Both the position numbers and the translations under genes were made by a program. Source: Spongiimicrobium salis (GTDB lineage Bacteria > Bacteroidota > Bacteroidia > Flavobacteriales > Flavobacteriaceae). Taken from it: a stretch of DNA of 64,000 nucleotides. The DNA lies in NCBI RefSeq assembly GCF_043678055.1, contig NZ_JBHEQA010000009.1, forward strand, positions 68,736 to 132,735. The letters run 5' to 3'. Shown piece by piece: positions 38,601-47,951 of the stretch. The notes under the pieces are model-generated. The model worked only from the letters and a program-made list of their open reading frames with translations, ran no database searches and had not been told where the DNA came from. How positions within the stretch are numbered: position 1 is the first letter of the stretch; every line of letters begins with the position of its first letter.

Positions 38601-38779
38601 GACATTCATTACATACCGTCACCCTACACAATAAAATAAATGAAACCTTCCAGGTCAGTATTCCACTTAAAGAACTTTTTGACAAGCAGGACATCACAAG
38701 TATTTCTGATTATATCATAACCATTTCCAATATCCATAATGGCTTGGAAGACAAAGAATTATTTGAAACAACACTATGA
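32612..38779 (+). CDS. Hybrid PKS-NRPS: KS-AT-ACP-C-A(Gly)-PCP
   Basis: The 2055-residue protein starts in an ATGA overlap with the previous gene, so translation is coupled. KS: SACSTS near 177, THGTGT near 314, NIGHLD. AT: GHSIGE near 617 and HAFH near 717, indicating malonyl-CoA. An ACP with GGDSL near 953 follows after a linker of only about 80 residues, so there is no ketoreductase and the added unit should keep its beta-ketone. C: HHIITDG near 1141. A: YTSGSTGKPKG near 1611 with pocket residues DILQMGMVWK, very close to the Gly code DILQLGLIWK. PCP: GGHSL near 1995. The protein ends DKELFETTL with no release domain and overlaps the next gene by 4 bp. Confidence 0.94.
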   Translation: MKKGESTGLEIAVIGIAGRFPGAANVHQFWENLKNGVESVHFFTEEELKENGESPDILQSDNYIKASAFLKDKGLFDSEFFSYLPAEAAIMDPQMRIFHEVVWEALEDAACVTEDETRKIGLFAGGTANTNWVIYSELMNGAKLVDGFTASSLNNIRFMPTRISNLLNLRGPSVFVDSACSTSLMAIQQACKSLLFGDCKIAVAGGVSLNYRSNKGYLFSEGMIYSKDGHCRAFDKDATGTIGGEGAAAVVLKPLKDAIKDGDNIWATLRGWGANNDGKNKIGFSAPSVQGECEAILMAHKWAKIDAKSIGYVETHGTGTKLGDPIELEALNLAFGKSDAPYCAIGSVKTNIGHLDAAAGAAGFIKAVLALKHKQIPPSLNFEEANPEINFDKSPFYVNTHLREFKNKEYPLRAGVSSFGIGGTNVHLVLEEAPKKTISKGREHHILLLSAKSEKALNGYVQKLKEQIETTDPNDWGDICYTLSKGRRHFSYRKMMVVSDNDKAISVLEKLGNVPKILPLQGTKQLVFMFSGQGSQYVNMCGDLYEKETFFRNELNSCFKHIETFTGLDMKTILFSKNSESASKINRTEYAQPILFSVEYALAKMLMHWGVVPDVMIGHSIGEYVAACIAEVFSLENAIKLVLQRGALMQKAPEGDMLGISISEERLKVLLSAYPKISIAAINSTESCVVSGTEKDFETFKEELEKEGYKYSILKTSHAFHSHLMDGILDEFENTFQGISLNAPKIPIVSNLQGDIQNNEAFTSVQYWSRHLRNTVRFAQGIETILGKNNTLFIEIGPGKTLSSLVASHSSYHAAHGVVNTLRHPKEQQDDQKYLLNAIGKLWSQGIPIRWEEFYENSTRTKVSMPTYAFDKQEFPVNVDAFHAISSVNSGSGLAALGEKMNAEWLESRKDQQQDVVLPMEGIIDGTEGKLLKIWRQFFGKNTIALEDDFFELGGDSLKMLTLIGRINEALHTSISISDFFERPNAKQLAEWIKTTENKAVINFEEDTFKTLEKDWYVLSSAQKRLYFLYQFDRDSIAYNISTTVKIEGDLDRDRLYAAIHYVVDRHEGLRTGFDLIESEAIQLIQKNSKLEIAYYDDVPSNGVKEVLKNFVQPFQLDKPPLLRVGLLKVNSQEHYLMLDMHHIITDGISQRQMLEEIIRMYSGERLPTLEFQYKDYAEWQQRNKKVRFKKHEQFWLNEFRTIPSLLKLPTDYARPPIKNYRGNTIQFSIGEQQRQQLKQLARLGEATLFTVLLSLFKILLTKLSSESDIVVGTPVSGRVDKRLENIIGVFVNTICIRSQLNEELRYIEWLKDLKRKTIQCLEHQEYQYEDLIDQLKLERSSNHNPLFDVFFSFQNIEDISVAIPELKVSAFQTPVDMALFDLTLNARETKEGITFSFEYATELFKKESIDRFIGYFKNIINAVLTDHRIPVGDIKLMSAAEEQEILYDFNATQLDFPNNQTIVSLFEEKCRTHTKATALTFGEKTWSYEELNERSNQLAHTMVGQGVDNEEIIGISIGRSEEMIIGILAILKVGCAYVPIDPDYPAPRIAHIIENTGLKYIVCDKATEKRLPKSPLKGIEPVYVGGASQKKMPTENLAYGITPEDLAYVIYTSGSTGKPKGVMISHANVMNFYHGITAEIPFDDHESILSLTTMSFDIFVLETIVPLLHGLKVVLASPHEKLDTDKLAQSIKIHQVEMLQITPSHLKSLLTGTSLDTLFATLKVVMVGGEAFPGTLLSRLKEIYKGKVFNMYGPTETTVWSSVQDLTFAETIDIGKPIANTTIRILGPSNQLLPVNSEGELCIGGFGVAKGYWKDEVLTNKKFIPDPYASDELIYKTGDRAKWLPDGSIHYVGRIDNQVKLRGHRIELGEIENAVKSLEKIKDAAVLLREKEEEKFLAAYYTTDEAVDENGLKEQLRLKLPDYMIPLHYKFMEEFPLTPNGKLDRKAFPEINFLEKKEYVAPSNDTEREMTRIWAEVLNIEEDKIGILHNFFDLGGHSLHTVTLHNKINETFQVSIPLKELFDKQDITSISDYIITISNIHNGLEDKELFETTL

Positions 38780-41700
38780 AAATTGAGGACTACATAACGC
38801 AGCTGAGAAAAAAACATAATGTTCTGATAACCAATAAAAATGGGGAGTTAAAAGTAACTTCGAAAGCCCCATTGGAGCAAGAGCTGATCAATGAAATTAA
38901 AAGACGGAAACCCGAAATCACAGCTTTTTTCAATGCAGTGGCAGCTTCAAAAGCTATTCCGGTAATCGGCAAAGCCGAAAAAAAATCGGCATATCCGCTT
39001 TCTTCAGTACAGAAACGCATGTATTTTCTGCAATCGTACCAAAAAGAATCTTTGGCATATAATATGCCCCATACGCTGGAAATACAGGGAAATTTAGATA
39101 TTGATAAATTCAAATGGGCTATTAACAAAGTATTTCAAAGACATGAAATTCTACGTACACGGTTTACCTTGATCGAGGGAGAACCTATACAGCAAATAGT
39201 GAATGATATAGATTTAGAAATAGCACTTCTCAAAAATACAGAGGATAATTTGCCAGAAATCATCGCACAATGTATAAAGCCTTTTAATTTAGAAGAACCA
39301 CCATTGATGAGGGTAACTCTAATAGCGATAACCTCCTCTAGATATATCCTTGTCTTTGATGTTCACCATATCGCTATGGATGGTTTTTCTTTCGGTATTT
39401 TTATGAGGGATTTTGTGGCGTTTTATAAAGGAGAAGAACTTGAAACTTTGGAAATCCAGTATAAGGATTATGCGGTTTGGGAGCAAAGTAAGGCCTTTAA
39501 GAAAAGGAGTGCTTCACAAAAACAATTTTGGAAGAATGAATTTGCTCAAGAACTTAGTGTTATAGATCTTCCAATGGATTATTCAAGGCCCAACGCTAAA
39601 AGCGGTCAAGGGGATACGGTAAGTGTAAATCTTTCCATGACCCAAACAAAAGCACTAAAAACTATTGCGATAGAAGAAAAAACAACGATGTTCACAATCT
39701 TGTTGACTATCTTCAATGTGGTGTTGGGCAAATTATCGAATAGGGATGATATTGTTGTAGGCACTTCAGTTATTGGTAGACATTATGAGGGAGTTGAAAA
39801 TACCCTGGGAATGTTTTCCAATATAATTCCCTTGCGGAACTTTCCCAAGCAAAATCTATCGTTCAAAGACTTTCTGAGAGAATGCAAAGAGAGAATGTTG
39901 CAGTGTCTGGATCATCAAGAATACAAATACGAAGAGTTGATAGAAGAGTTGAAACTTGAACGGCATTTGAGTAGAAATCCCTTATTTGATATCATATTTG
40001 ACTATCAAAATTTAGAAGAAGAAGCTTTTGAAATTCCTGGATTGAGCATGTTCACGTATCATTACGATCAAAAGATTGCAAAATTTGATCTTTCATTGAC
40101 CGCAAAGGAGTTACATGGGAGCATCCAGTTTCATTTTGAATATGCCACAGATCTCTTCAAAAAAAATACCGTTGAAAAATTTGCGGCATGTATGAAACAT
40201 GCTATTGCAGTGGTATTGAAAAAACCGGAAATAAAATTAAGAGACCTTAAAATACTGACAGATAAGGAGGAGGAACAAATAATTTCAGCTTTAAAAGGTA
40301 AGGGGAATCCTTTGGAAACATCTTCAATACTGGATTACTTTGAGAAGCAAACGAAGGAAAGCCCTGATCGGACAGCTATTTATTACGGAAGTGAAGAAAT
40401 GACTTTTGAGAAGTTGAATAGAACTTCCGATGCACTGGCCCATAAATTAAAAGAAGAGTACAATATTGAAGTAGGAGACTATGTGGGAGTTCAGCTAGAT
40501 CGGAGCGAATACATGATCATTACCATACTGGGCATACTAAAAGTGGGGGCCACATTTGTTCCTGTAGACCCGGATTATCCACATCATAGGAAGGCATATA
40601 TCGCTGAAAATGCCGAATTGAAGCTGTTGGTTACCGCATCCAATTATCTATTTGAAACCGATTATTTTGACGGGGACATTATGGCAATTGATATTGAATT
40701 TGATTCTGAAGAATATAAAGAGGTGTTCCCGGGAACGGTTACGGAAAATAATCAATCTGCCTATGTGATCTATACTTCGGGTAGTACAGGAAAACCAAAG
40801 GGAGTTGAAATATCACATAAAGCACTTTTGAATTACGTTAGCTGGGGGGAAGACTTTTATGGTTTCGACCAAAACAGTGTTTTTGGATTACATACCTCCT
40901 TATCTTTTGATTTGACCTTAACATCTATCTTTTCTCCATTATTCTCTGGAGGCGGAATTTTTGTTTTTGAGCAATATGAGAGCAGTACACTTCTAGAAAA
41001 TGTGCTGAATGAAGACAAAGTGAATGTGGTTAAGTTGACCCCATCCCATTTAAAAATGGTCGTGGAAAACAAAAATATAGAAAGCGAAGTAAAGAGAAAA
41101 TTCATTGTTGGTGGAGAGCAATTGGAAACGGCTTTGGCAGCAAAAGTAATGGATAAGTTCAAAGAAACTTGTGTGATCTATAATGAATATGGGCCTACGG
41201 AGACTACAGTAGGTTGTGTTGCCCATAAGTTTGACAAAAAGCAGAATTTCCCCTCTGTAGCCATAGGAAAGCCAATTTACAATACGAGATTATACATTTT
41301 GGATGAAAGTCAGAATGTTTGCCCGAGAAATGTACAGGGAGAACTGTACATTGGAGGATTTGGATTGGCCAAGCATTATGTGAATAATGCCGAATTGACC
41401 CGGGAAAGATTTATTGAAGATCCTTATGTCAAAGGCCAATTTATATATAGAACAGGGGATAAGGTCCTTTTACTTCCCGATGATACGCTTCGCTATATAG
41501 GACGTGTAGACGACCAAGTCAAAATTAATGGCTATAGAATAGAACTTGGAGAAATAGAGGCAGCTTTGATGCAGCACGATCAGATTACTGAAACCGCAGT
41601 AATTACCCAAGAAATTCAGGATAAAAAACATCTTGTTGCTTATGTTACATCAAATACAGTTTTGGAAACGGAAGGCCTGAGAAGTTTTCTTGGCAAATTT

Positions 41701-44700
41701 CTGCCAGAGTATATGGTTCCCAAATTTTATATGGTATTGGAGGAAATGCCTTTGACATTTAATGGAAAAGTTAATAAGCCTGCTCTACCTCCTTATAATT
41801 TGGAGTTAACGTCTACCTATATCGCACCCACTACCAAAGAAGAAAAAATCCTTGTTGAGGTATGGTCAAGCGTGTTGGGTATCGATAAAATAGGAATTGT
41901 TGACGATTTCTTTTCTTTAGGGGGAGACTCGATCCGTTCGCTTCAAATAAGTTCTAGGTTACAGGATGAGGGTTATCATGTACTGATCAAGGATATCTTT
42001 GAATATAGGACCATTAGAGAATTAGCGCCTAAATTAATTTGCAGAAATACACAGAGCGATCAAGAAATTATCGTGGACGAAAATACAACCAGCCCTATTC
42101 AACAATGGTTTTTTGAAGGACCTATTGAAAACAAAGATTATTTCAACCATGGTATTGTTTTAAGATTTAAAAAACGAATTGATGAGCACACCGTTAGGAA
42201 TATTTTTAAAAAAATACTAGAACACCATGACGCTTTGCGGATGGTCTTTAGAAAAGAAAAAGGGCAATGGGTTCAGGAAAACAGGGAATATTTAGGAGAT
42301 ATATTCTTAAAAACCTATTCTTTTGAAGAAAATTATGAATCTATAGAAAAGGAAATTATTTCCTTGAGTAATCAGATTCAATCGTCAATGGATATAGGTA
42401 ATGGCCCGCTGATGCGATTAGGGTTGTTTAATTCCAATGATGCGTCCCATCTCCTTATTGTTATACATCATTTGGTAGTGGATGGTGTTTCATGGAGGAT
42501 ACTCCTTGAAGATATGGACCGGCTATACCAACAAGAGATGAAGAGGGAAGCATTAAAATTGCCTTCCAAGACAGCGCCATTTATAACATGGCCCACGCAT
42601 TTACATAACTATCTCAAAAGTAAAAGCTATCAGGAAGCAAAGGTATTTTGGGAAAATCAGAAGTTGGATACCTTGCCTCGAATCCCAAAGGACTATCAGG
42701 ACCAAACACTTCCATTATTGGAAGATGTATCACAGCAACTCTTTGTGCTTAGTCCTGAGTATACCACAAAGCTTTTAAAGGAAAGCAATTTAGCATTTAA
42801 CACGCAAATTAATGATCTGTTATTAACGGCATTGCTAATGAGCGTCTCAAAAACATTTGGTATGGAAACCATAGCGATCGATATGGAAGGACATGGCAGA
42901 GAAGAGATTAATGAGACTGTAAATGTGCATCGCACCATAGGCTGGTTTACCAGTATATTTCCTGTGGTTTTAAGAAAAACAGCTGAGGATATTCCTGCTG
43001 TAGTGAAAAGTGTGAAAGAAACATTGAGGCAGGTTCCCAATAAAGGGATCGACTATCTAATTGCCTCTTATATGGATTCCCAAGCACACACCTTACAAGG
43101 GAACGACCCACAAATCTGTTTCAATTATTTGGGACAGTTCGAAGAGGTGATCGATCATGATACCTTTACAATGGAGAATCACTTGTCTGGAAATGCTGTG
43201 GATACTGCAGGTTGTCGGTCCCATGAAATTGATGTTTTAAGTATGGTCAATAATGGGAGATTGGAACTTCAATTGGTATACAGTAAGAAGCATCATAAGG
43301 ATACTACATTTTCTAGATGGGCCAAAAATTATAAGAAATGCCTTGAAGATGTCATTGATGTTTGTTGCGCTGCAGATCAGGTAACATTGTCTCCGTCAGA
43401 TATGACCTATAAAAATATTCCAATAACCGCATTGGAAGCATTACAGGAAGAATATGATATAGAGGATATATATCCTTTATCCCCTATGCAGGAAGGGTTG
43501 TTTTTTCATTACCTCATGGAACCGAGATCGCAGGCGTATTTTGAACAAATTACCCTACATGTCCAAGGGGATTTAAAACTCGATAAGGTCGAAAATGCAA
43601 TGAACGCCCTTACAAAACGATATTCCGTTCTCCGTACTTTGTTCAAACAAGTAGATGAGGTAGATCGCCCATTGCAAATAGTACTATCAGAGCGAAAAGT
43701 AGAGTTTGCTTTCAAAGATATTCGGAATGAATCTGAAGGAAAGCGTAAAGAGACGGTAATACAGCAGTATCAGCAAAACGATAAAACAAGAAAATTTGAT
43801 CTCGAGACCGATGCGCTCATAAGATTACTGGTTTTGCGAACTTCCATAAATGAATATACATTTATTTGGAGTCATCATCATATTATTATGGATGGTTGGT
43901 GCGTGAGCATATTGATCAGTGAATTTGAAAAGTATTACCTTTCTTATATTGACAAACAGGAGGTGGAATTGCCCAGTATTAAACCGTATTCCAAATATAT
44001 TCAATGGATAGAAAATACTGAAAAAGAAGTGGCATTTCAGTATTGGAAAGAATACCTATCCGAGTTTAACACAGCAACAGGAATCCCCAAGATCACCACA
44101 AAGAAAGTACCTTATGTTCATAAGGATTTTTCAAAATATTTGGGGAAAGCAAAAACGCGGGACTTACAAGCGTTTTGCATTGAAAATTCTACTACCACAA
44201 GTTCCGTATTGCAGATGGCTTGGGGAATTTTATTGCAGAAATACAACAATACCAATGATGTTGTCTTTGGGACCGTAGTATCGGGAAGGCCTCCCAGTAT
44301 TACCGGAGTAGATACTATGGTCGGGCTTTTTATAAATACGGTTCCCGTACGCATTAAAAGCAACAAAGAAACTATTATGGAAGCACTCTCTAATAGTCAA
44401 AAAGAAGCATTGGTTGCCACGGATTATCACTATACGCCCTTGTCTGACATTCAATCATTAAGTGAATTGAAAGGAGCATTGCTTGATCATATTATGGTAT
44501 TTGAGAATTTTCCTATTGCAGAACAAATAGATAAGGGAGAAAAAACCAAAGAAGGGGGATTGTCATTTCTTGGAGCTGAGTTTTTTGAACAAACAGGCTA
44601 TGATCTAACCCTGATCATTGTACCTCATAATGATGATATCACCATAAAAGCTTCGTACAATACGGAACGTTACGACACTAAAATAATAGAGAAAGTCGTA

Positions 44701-47700
44701 GATCAGCTCATAAGAGTGGTCGATGAAATACTGCTATCCCCGAACAAGAAGATACATGAAATCAGCGTATTGGAAAAAGAGGAATTCAATCGGTTAAAAA
44801 AAGGATATACGGTTGCCAGCGAAGATTATGGGACTGGAACACTATTGGATTTATTCGAAAAACAGGTACAGGATAACCCAGAACAGGTAGCGCTCCTATT
44901 TGAAGGCGCTAGAATGACCTATGGTGAATTGAACATAAGAGCCAATCAATTAGCTCATCGCCTTAAAAATGAGGGGGTAGGGCCAGATAGTATGGTGCCG
45001 ATATGCGTTGAACGTTCTTTAGAAATGGTCATTGGACTTTTAGGAATTTTAAAAGCAGGTGGCGCATACGTCCCTATAGATTTGGATTATCCTACAGCTA
45101 GAATTGACTATATCCTCAACGATGTAGAAGCTAATTTTATCTTAATGACAACATCTTCAAAAAAGACGTTGGGAGCACTTTCAACAATAAAAACCATCTT
45201 GTTGGATGATGTCACAACCTATGAAGAGTATCAGAAACATAATCCAACTAGAGAAGATCTCTATAGGAACTTGGCCTATGTAATTTATACTTCGGGTACC
45301 ACAGGGACGCCCAAAGGGGTAATGAATGAGCATCGTAGTATTTATAACCGATTACTCTGGATGCGGAAGTATTTAGGAACAGATCGGAAGCTCACCACAC
45401 TCCAAAAAACCACGTTTTGTTTTGATGTCTCCGTTTGGGAATTTTTCCTTCCTTTAATATCCGGTTCAAAATTGGTTATCGCCAAACCAGAAGGCCATAA
45501 AGACCCTGAATATTTGTGGAAGTTAATTGAGGAATACAAAATAAATCTTATTCATTTTGTTCCCTCTATGCTGCAATTGTTCTTGGAAAAAACCAAGAAA
45601 AACGAGAATACTTTTGAGTTGGCGCATGTCATCTGCAGCGGTGAAGCCTTGCCACTGAATTTGGTGAATGTATTTAAGTCCAACATGGATAAGGTATGTT
45701 TACATAATTTCTATGGACCAACCGAAGCTGCAATAGATGTTACTGCAATAGACCTCTCTAAAATTGATGTGAACAAGATGGTGCCTATAGGTTATCCTGT
45801 GCCCAATACACCGCTATATGTAGTGGATAAATGGAATAATTTGCAGCTAGAAGGGGTTCCTGGAGAGTTGTGGATCGGTGGTATCCAAGTTTCACGCGGA
45901 TATTTGAATCGTCTTGAATTGACAGAAGAGAAATTTGTGGATAATATTTTTGATGATCAAGACAACAATAAACTCTATAAAACGGGAGATATGGTCCAAT
46001 GGACTTCCGACAAAGGGCTTATGTATTTGGGTAGAATGGATGATCAAGTGAAAATAAGGGGATATCGAATAGAACTTGGGGAAATCGCTCACCGTTTAAG
46101 GACTTGTCCTGGTATTGAACAGGGAGAGGTTATTGTTAAAATGCGAAATGATGAGCCATACCTAGTAGGATATTACAAAGCAGATAAGATTATAGCATCT
46201 GAGGAGCTCATTGCATTTTTGAAACAATCCCTTCCGTTGTACATGATTCCAATGAATTATGTTAAACTCGAGACTTTTCCTTTAACTTCAAATGGAAAAT
46301 TAGATAAGAATCAAATGCCCGATCCAGAGGGCAATGCAAAAGATTTTATTGCTCCTGAAAATGAAATTGAAAGTAAATTAGCGGAAATATGGGGAGCTGT
46401 TCTAAAAATAGACGCGAAGAAAATAGGAATCCATGATGATTTCTTTGCCTTGGGAGGTCATTCTATAAAGGCAGTGGATATGCTGCACAAAATAAGTCGC
46501 ATTTTTTCGGTAAAAATAAGTTTAAAGGATGTTTTTGAACATCCCACAATTCATGCCCTTGGGGCGTATATTTTAAAAACAGAAAGCCCGTTGCTGGAAG
46601 AAATTCCCAGAGTACCCGAAGCAGTGCAATTTGTAGTTTCCTCTGCCCAAGAAAGGATGTTTTTTGAGAACTTTGCCAATCCGCATAGTTTGGCTTATAA
46701 TATTTTTGGAGCTTATAAAATAGAAGGAAATCTTGATTTGGATCGGCTTGCACTGACCTTAGATCTTTTGGTACAAAGGCATGAAAGTTTGCGAACGAGC
46801 TTTCATTTCAATGATTTAGGAGTTGTTCAAAAAATCCACCCTTTCAGCCATTCCAATTTTAGGTACTTTGAGGATGCGCTAGCAGAAAACATCGATGGAG
46901 TTCTTAAGAATTTTATCAAGCCTTTTGATTTGGCCGAGGCTTCCCTTATACGGTTTGGATTGACCCGCATTACAGGAACTTGGTTGTTTTTGGTAGATGT
47001 TCATCATATTGTTTGTGACGGAATCTCTTTAAATATTCTTATGAATGATTTTAATCGTATCTATCAAGGGAAAGATATAGAGCAGCTTTCTTTACGCTAT
47101 GTAGATTTTGCATCTTGGCAAAGAGATAAAAAAGAACATTTAAGTGAAGCCAAAGAGTATTGGAAGGCAGAGTTGGCAGAGGAAATTCTACCCATGGAAC
47201 TTCCAAGGTTACAAGAAAAGAATGGATTGGATTTTTCAAAAGCAAACATAGAACTCTTAAAGATACATGACGAGCGTTTCCTGCAATTCAAGAACTATAT
47301 TCGGGAATTTCAAGTTTCAGAGTTTATGTTCTTCACAGCGATATACGCTTTGATGATTTCCAAGATAACTGGAAAATCGGACATTATTATCGGAACGGAT
47401 GTCATGGGTAGGACACATCCTAACTTACAGCATATTGTGGGTACATTTATCAATGTTCTGCCCTTGAGATTGCGTATAGGACCAAAACAAAGTTTTACGG
47501 ATTTTCTTCTTCAGGTAAAACAAAAAGTATTAAAAGGGTTTGAGCATCAGAATTTCCAAATCGATGATATGCTGGCCCTTGCCAACAACAGTGAAAATTC
47601 AACTTCATTTATCGATGTTCATTTTGCTTTTTCCAATTTTTTTAGCGAAGAAAATGCTATGGAAGGATTAATTTTTGAACCGGTACATGGAAATGACAAT

Positions 47701-47898
47701 ACGACTACGCAATACGAATTTAAGATTGAAGCTGTGGAAATTGAGAATACGATAGTACTACAATTTATTTATAGTGAAGTATTGTATGACAGTGATACCA
47801 TTAAGGTTTTTGTGCAATACTTTGATGAAATACTTACTTCGGTATTAAAAAATAATAAGATCGGAATCAATGGGCTAGAAGTAGCTACCAGTCTTTAA
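38776..47898 (+). CDS. NRPS: TubC-like docking-C-A(Asn)-PCP-E-C-A(Ser)-PCP-C
   Basis: The 3040-residue protein begins with about 52 residues resembling the TubC N-terminal docking domain (ITNKNGELKVTSKAPLEQELINEIKRRKPEI). C1: HHIAMDG near 196. A1: YTSGSTGKPKG near 665, pocket DLTKIGEVGK, the same as the Asn code of the first module. PCP: GGDSI near 1050. E: HHLVVDG near 1230 with EGHGRE, so D-Asn. C2: HHHIIMDGW near 1698, DCL type. A2: pocket DVWHISFIDK, a Ser code. PCP: GGHSI near 2560. It ends with a complete condensation domain (HHIVCDG near 2742) and no adenylation domain; the matching A domain appears to be the one that opens the protein at 52944. The break between C and A is filled with three tailoring genes. 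Confidence 0.94.
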   Translation: MKIEDYITQLRKKHNVLITNKNGELKVTSKAPLEQELINEIKRRKPEITAFFNAVAASKAIPVIGKAEKKSAYPLSSVQKRMYFLQSYQKESLAYNMPHTLEIQGNLDIDKFKWAINKVFQRHEILRTRFTLIEGEPIQQIVNDIDLEIALLKNTEDNLPEIIAQCIKPFNLEEPPLMRVTLIAITSSRYILVFDVHHIAMDGFSFGIFMRDFVAFYKGEELETLEIQYKDYAVWEQSKAFKKRSASQKQFWKNEFAQELSVIDLPMDYSRPNAKSGQGDTVSVNLSMTQTKALKTIAIEEKTTMFTILLTIFNVVLGKLSNRDDIVVGTSVIGRHYEGVENTLGMFSNIIPLRNFPKQNLSFKDFLRECKERMLQCLDHQEYKYEELIEELKLERHLSRNPLFDIIFDYQNLEEEAFEIPGLSMFTYHYDQKIAKFDLSLTAKELHGSIQFHFEYATDLFKKNTVEKFAACMKHAIAVVLKKPEIKLRDLKILTDKEEEQIISALKGKGNPLETSSILDYFEKQTKESPDRTAIYYGSEEMTFEKLNRTSDALAHKLKEEYNIEVGDYVGVQLDRSEYMIITILGILKVGATFVPVDPDYPHHRKAYIAENAELKLLVTASNYLFETDYFDGDIMAIDIEFDSEEYKEVFPGTVTENNQSAYVIYTSGSTGKPKGVEISHKALLNYVSWGEDFYGFDQNSVFGLHTSLSFDLTLTSIFSPLFSGGGIFVFEQYESSTLLENVLNEDKVNVVKLTPSHLKMVVENKNIESEVKRKFIVGGEQLETALAAKVMDKFKETCVIYNEYGPTETTVGCVAHKFDKKQNFPSVAIGKPIYNTRLYILDESQNVCPRNVQGELYIGGFGLAKHYVNNAELTRERFIEDPYVKGQFIYRTGDKVLLLPDDTLRYIGRVDDQVKINGYRIELGEIEAALMQHDQITETAVITQEIQDKKHLVAYVTSNTVLETEGLRSFLGKFLPEYMVPKFYMVLEEMPLTFNGKVNKPALPPYNLELTSTYIAPTTKEEKILVEVWSSVLGIDKIGIVDDFFSLGGDSIRSLQISSRLQDEGYHVLIKDIFEYRTIRELAPKLICRNTQSDQEIIVDENTTSPIQQWFFEGPIENKDYFNHGIVLRFKKRIDEHTVRNIFKKILEHHDALRMVFRKEKGQWVQENREYLGDIFLKTYSFEENYESIEKEIISLSNQIQSSMDIGNGPLMRLGLFNSNDASHLLIVIHHLVVDGVSWRILLEDMDRLYQQEMKREALKLPSKTAPFITWPTHLHNYLKSKSYQEAKVFWENQKLDTLPRIPKDYQDQTLPLLEDVSQQLFVLSPEYTTKLLKESNLAFNTQINDLLLTALLMSVSKTFGMETIAIDMEGHGREEINETVNVHRTIGWFTSIFPVVLRKTAEDIPAVVKSVKETLRQVPNKGIDYLIASYMDSQAHTLQGNDPQICFNYLGQFEEVIDHDTFTMENHLSGNAVDTAGCRSHEIDVLSMVNNGRLELQLVYSKKHHKDTTFSRWAKNYKKCLEDVIDVCCAADQVTLSPSDMTYKNIPITALEALQEEYDIEDIYPLSPMQEGLFFHYLMEPRSQAYFEQITLHVQGDLKLDKVENAMNALTKRYSVLRTLFKQVDEVDRPLQIVLSERKVEFAFKDIRNESEGKRKETVIQQYQQNDKTRKFDLETDALIRLLVLRTSINEYTFIWSHHHIIMDGWCVSILISEFEKYYLSYIDKQEVELPSIKPYSKYIQWIENTEKEVAFQYWKEYLSEFNTATGIPKITTKKVPYVHKDFSKYLGKAKTRDLQAFCIENSTTTSSVLQMAWGILLQKYNNTNDVVFGTVVSGRPPSITGVDTMVGLFINTVPVRIKSNKETIMEALSNSQKEALVATDYHYTPLSDIQSLSELKGALLDHIMVFENFPIAEQIDKGEKTKEGGLSFLGAEFFEQTGYDLTLIIVPHNDDITIKASYNTERYDTKIIEKVVDQLIRVVDEILLSPNKKIHEISVLEKEEFNRLKKGYTVASEDYGTGTLLDLFEKQVQDNPEQVALLFEGARMTYGELNIRANQLAHRLKNEGVGPDSMVPICVERSLEMVIGLLGILKAGGAYVPIDLDYPTARIDYILNDVEANFILMTTSSKKTLGALSTIKTILLDDVTTYEEYQKHNPTREDLYRNLAYVIYTSGTTGTPKGVMNEHRSIYNRLLWMRKYLGTDRKLTTLQKTTFCFDVSVWEFFLPLISGSKLVIAKPEGHKDPEYLWKLIEEYKINLIHFVPSMLQLFLEKTKKNENTFELAHVICSGEALPLNLVNVFKSNMDKVCLHNFYGPTEAAIDVTAIDLSKIDVNKMVPIGYPVPNTPLYVVDKWNNLQLEGVPGELWIGGIQVSRGYLNRLELTEEKFVDNIFDDQDNNKLYKTGDMVQWTSDKGLMYLGRMDDQVKIRGYRIELGEIAHRLRTCPGIEQGEVIVKMRNDEPYLVGYYKADKIIASEELIAFLKQSLPLYMIPMNYVKLETFPLTSNGKLDKNQMPDPEGNAKDFIAPENEIESKLAEIWGAVLKIDAKKIGIHDDFFALGGHSIKAVDMLHKISRIFSVKISLKDVFEHPTIHALGAYILKTESPLLEEIPRVPEAVQFVVSSAQERMFFENFANPHSLAYNIFGAYKIEGNLDLDRLALTLDLLVQRHESLRTSFHFNDLGVVQKIHPFSHSNFRYFEDALAENIDGVLKNFIKPFDLAEASLIRFGLTRITGTWLFLVDVHHIVCDGISLNILMNDFNRIYQGKDIEQLSLRYVDFASWQRDKKEHLSEAKEYWKAELAEEILPMELPRLQEKNGLDFSKANIELLKIHDERFLQFKNYIREFQVSEFMFFTAIYALMISKITGKSDIIIGTDVMGRTHPNLQHIVGTFINVLPLRLRIGPKQSFTDFLLQVKQKVLKGFEHQNFQIDDMLALANNSENSTSFIDVHFAFSNFFSEENAMEGLIFEPVHGNDNTTTQYEFKIEAVEIENTIVLQFIYSEVLYDSDTIKVFVQYFDEILTSVLKNNKIGINGLEVATSL

Positions 47899-47951
47899 AA
47901 ACCACGCTTCCAAAAGGGACTGCCAAAAAATAAGAACTTACGACAGAAATT

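Noticed and set aside
20406..38779. Trans-AT polyketide synthase
   Set aside because: Both PKS modules carry their own AT with GHSIGE and HAFH, so they are ordinary cis-AT malonyl modules.
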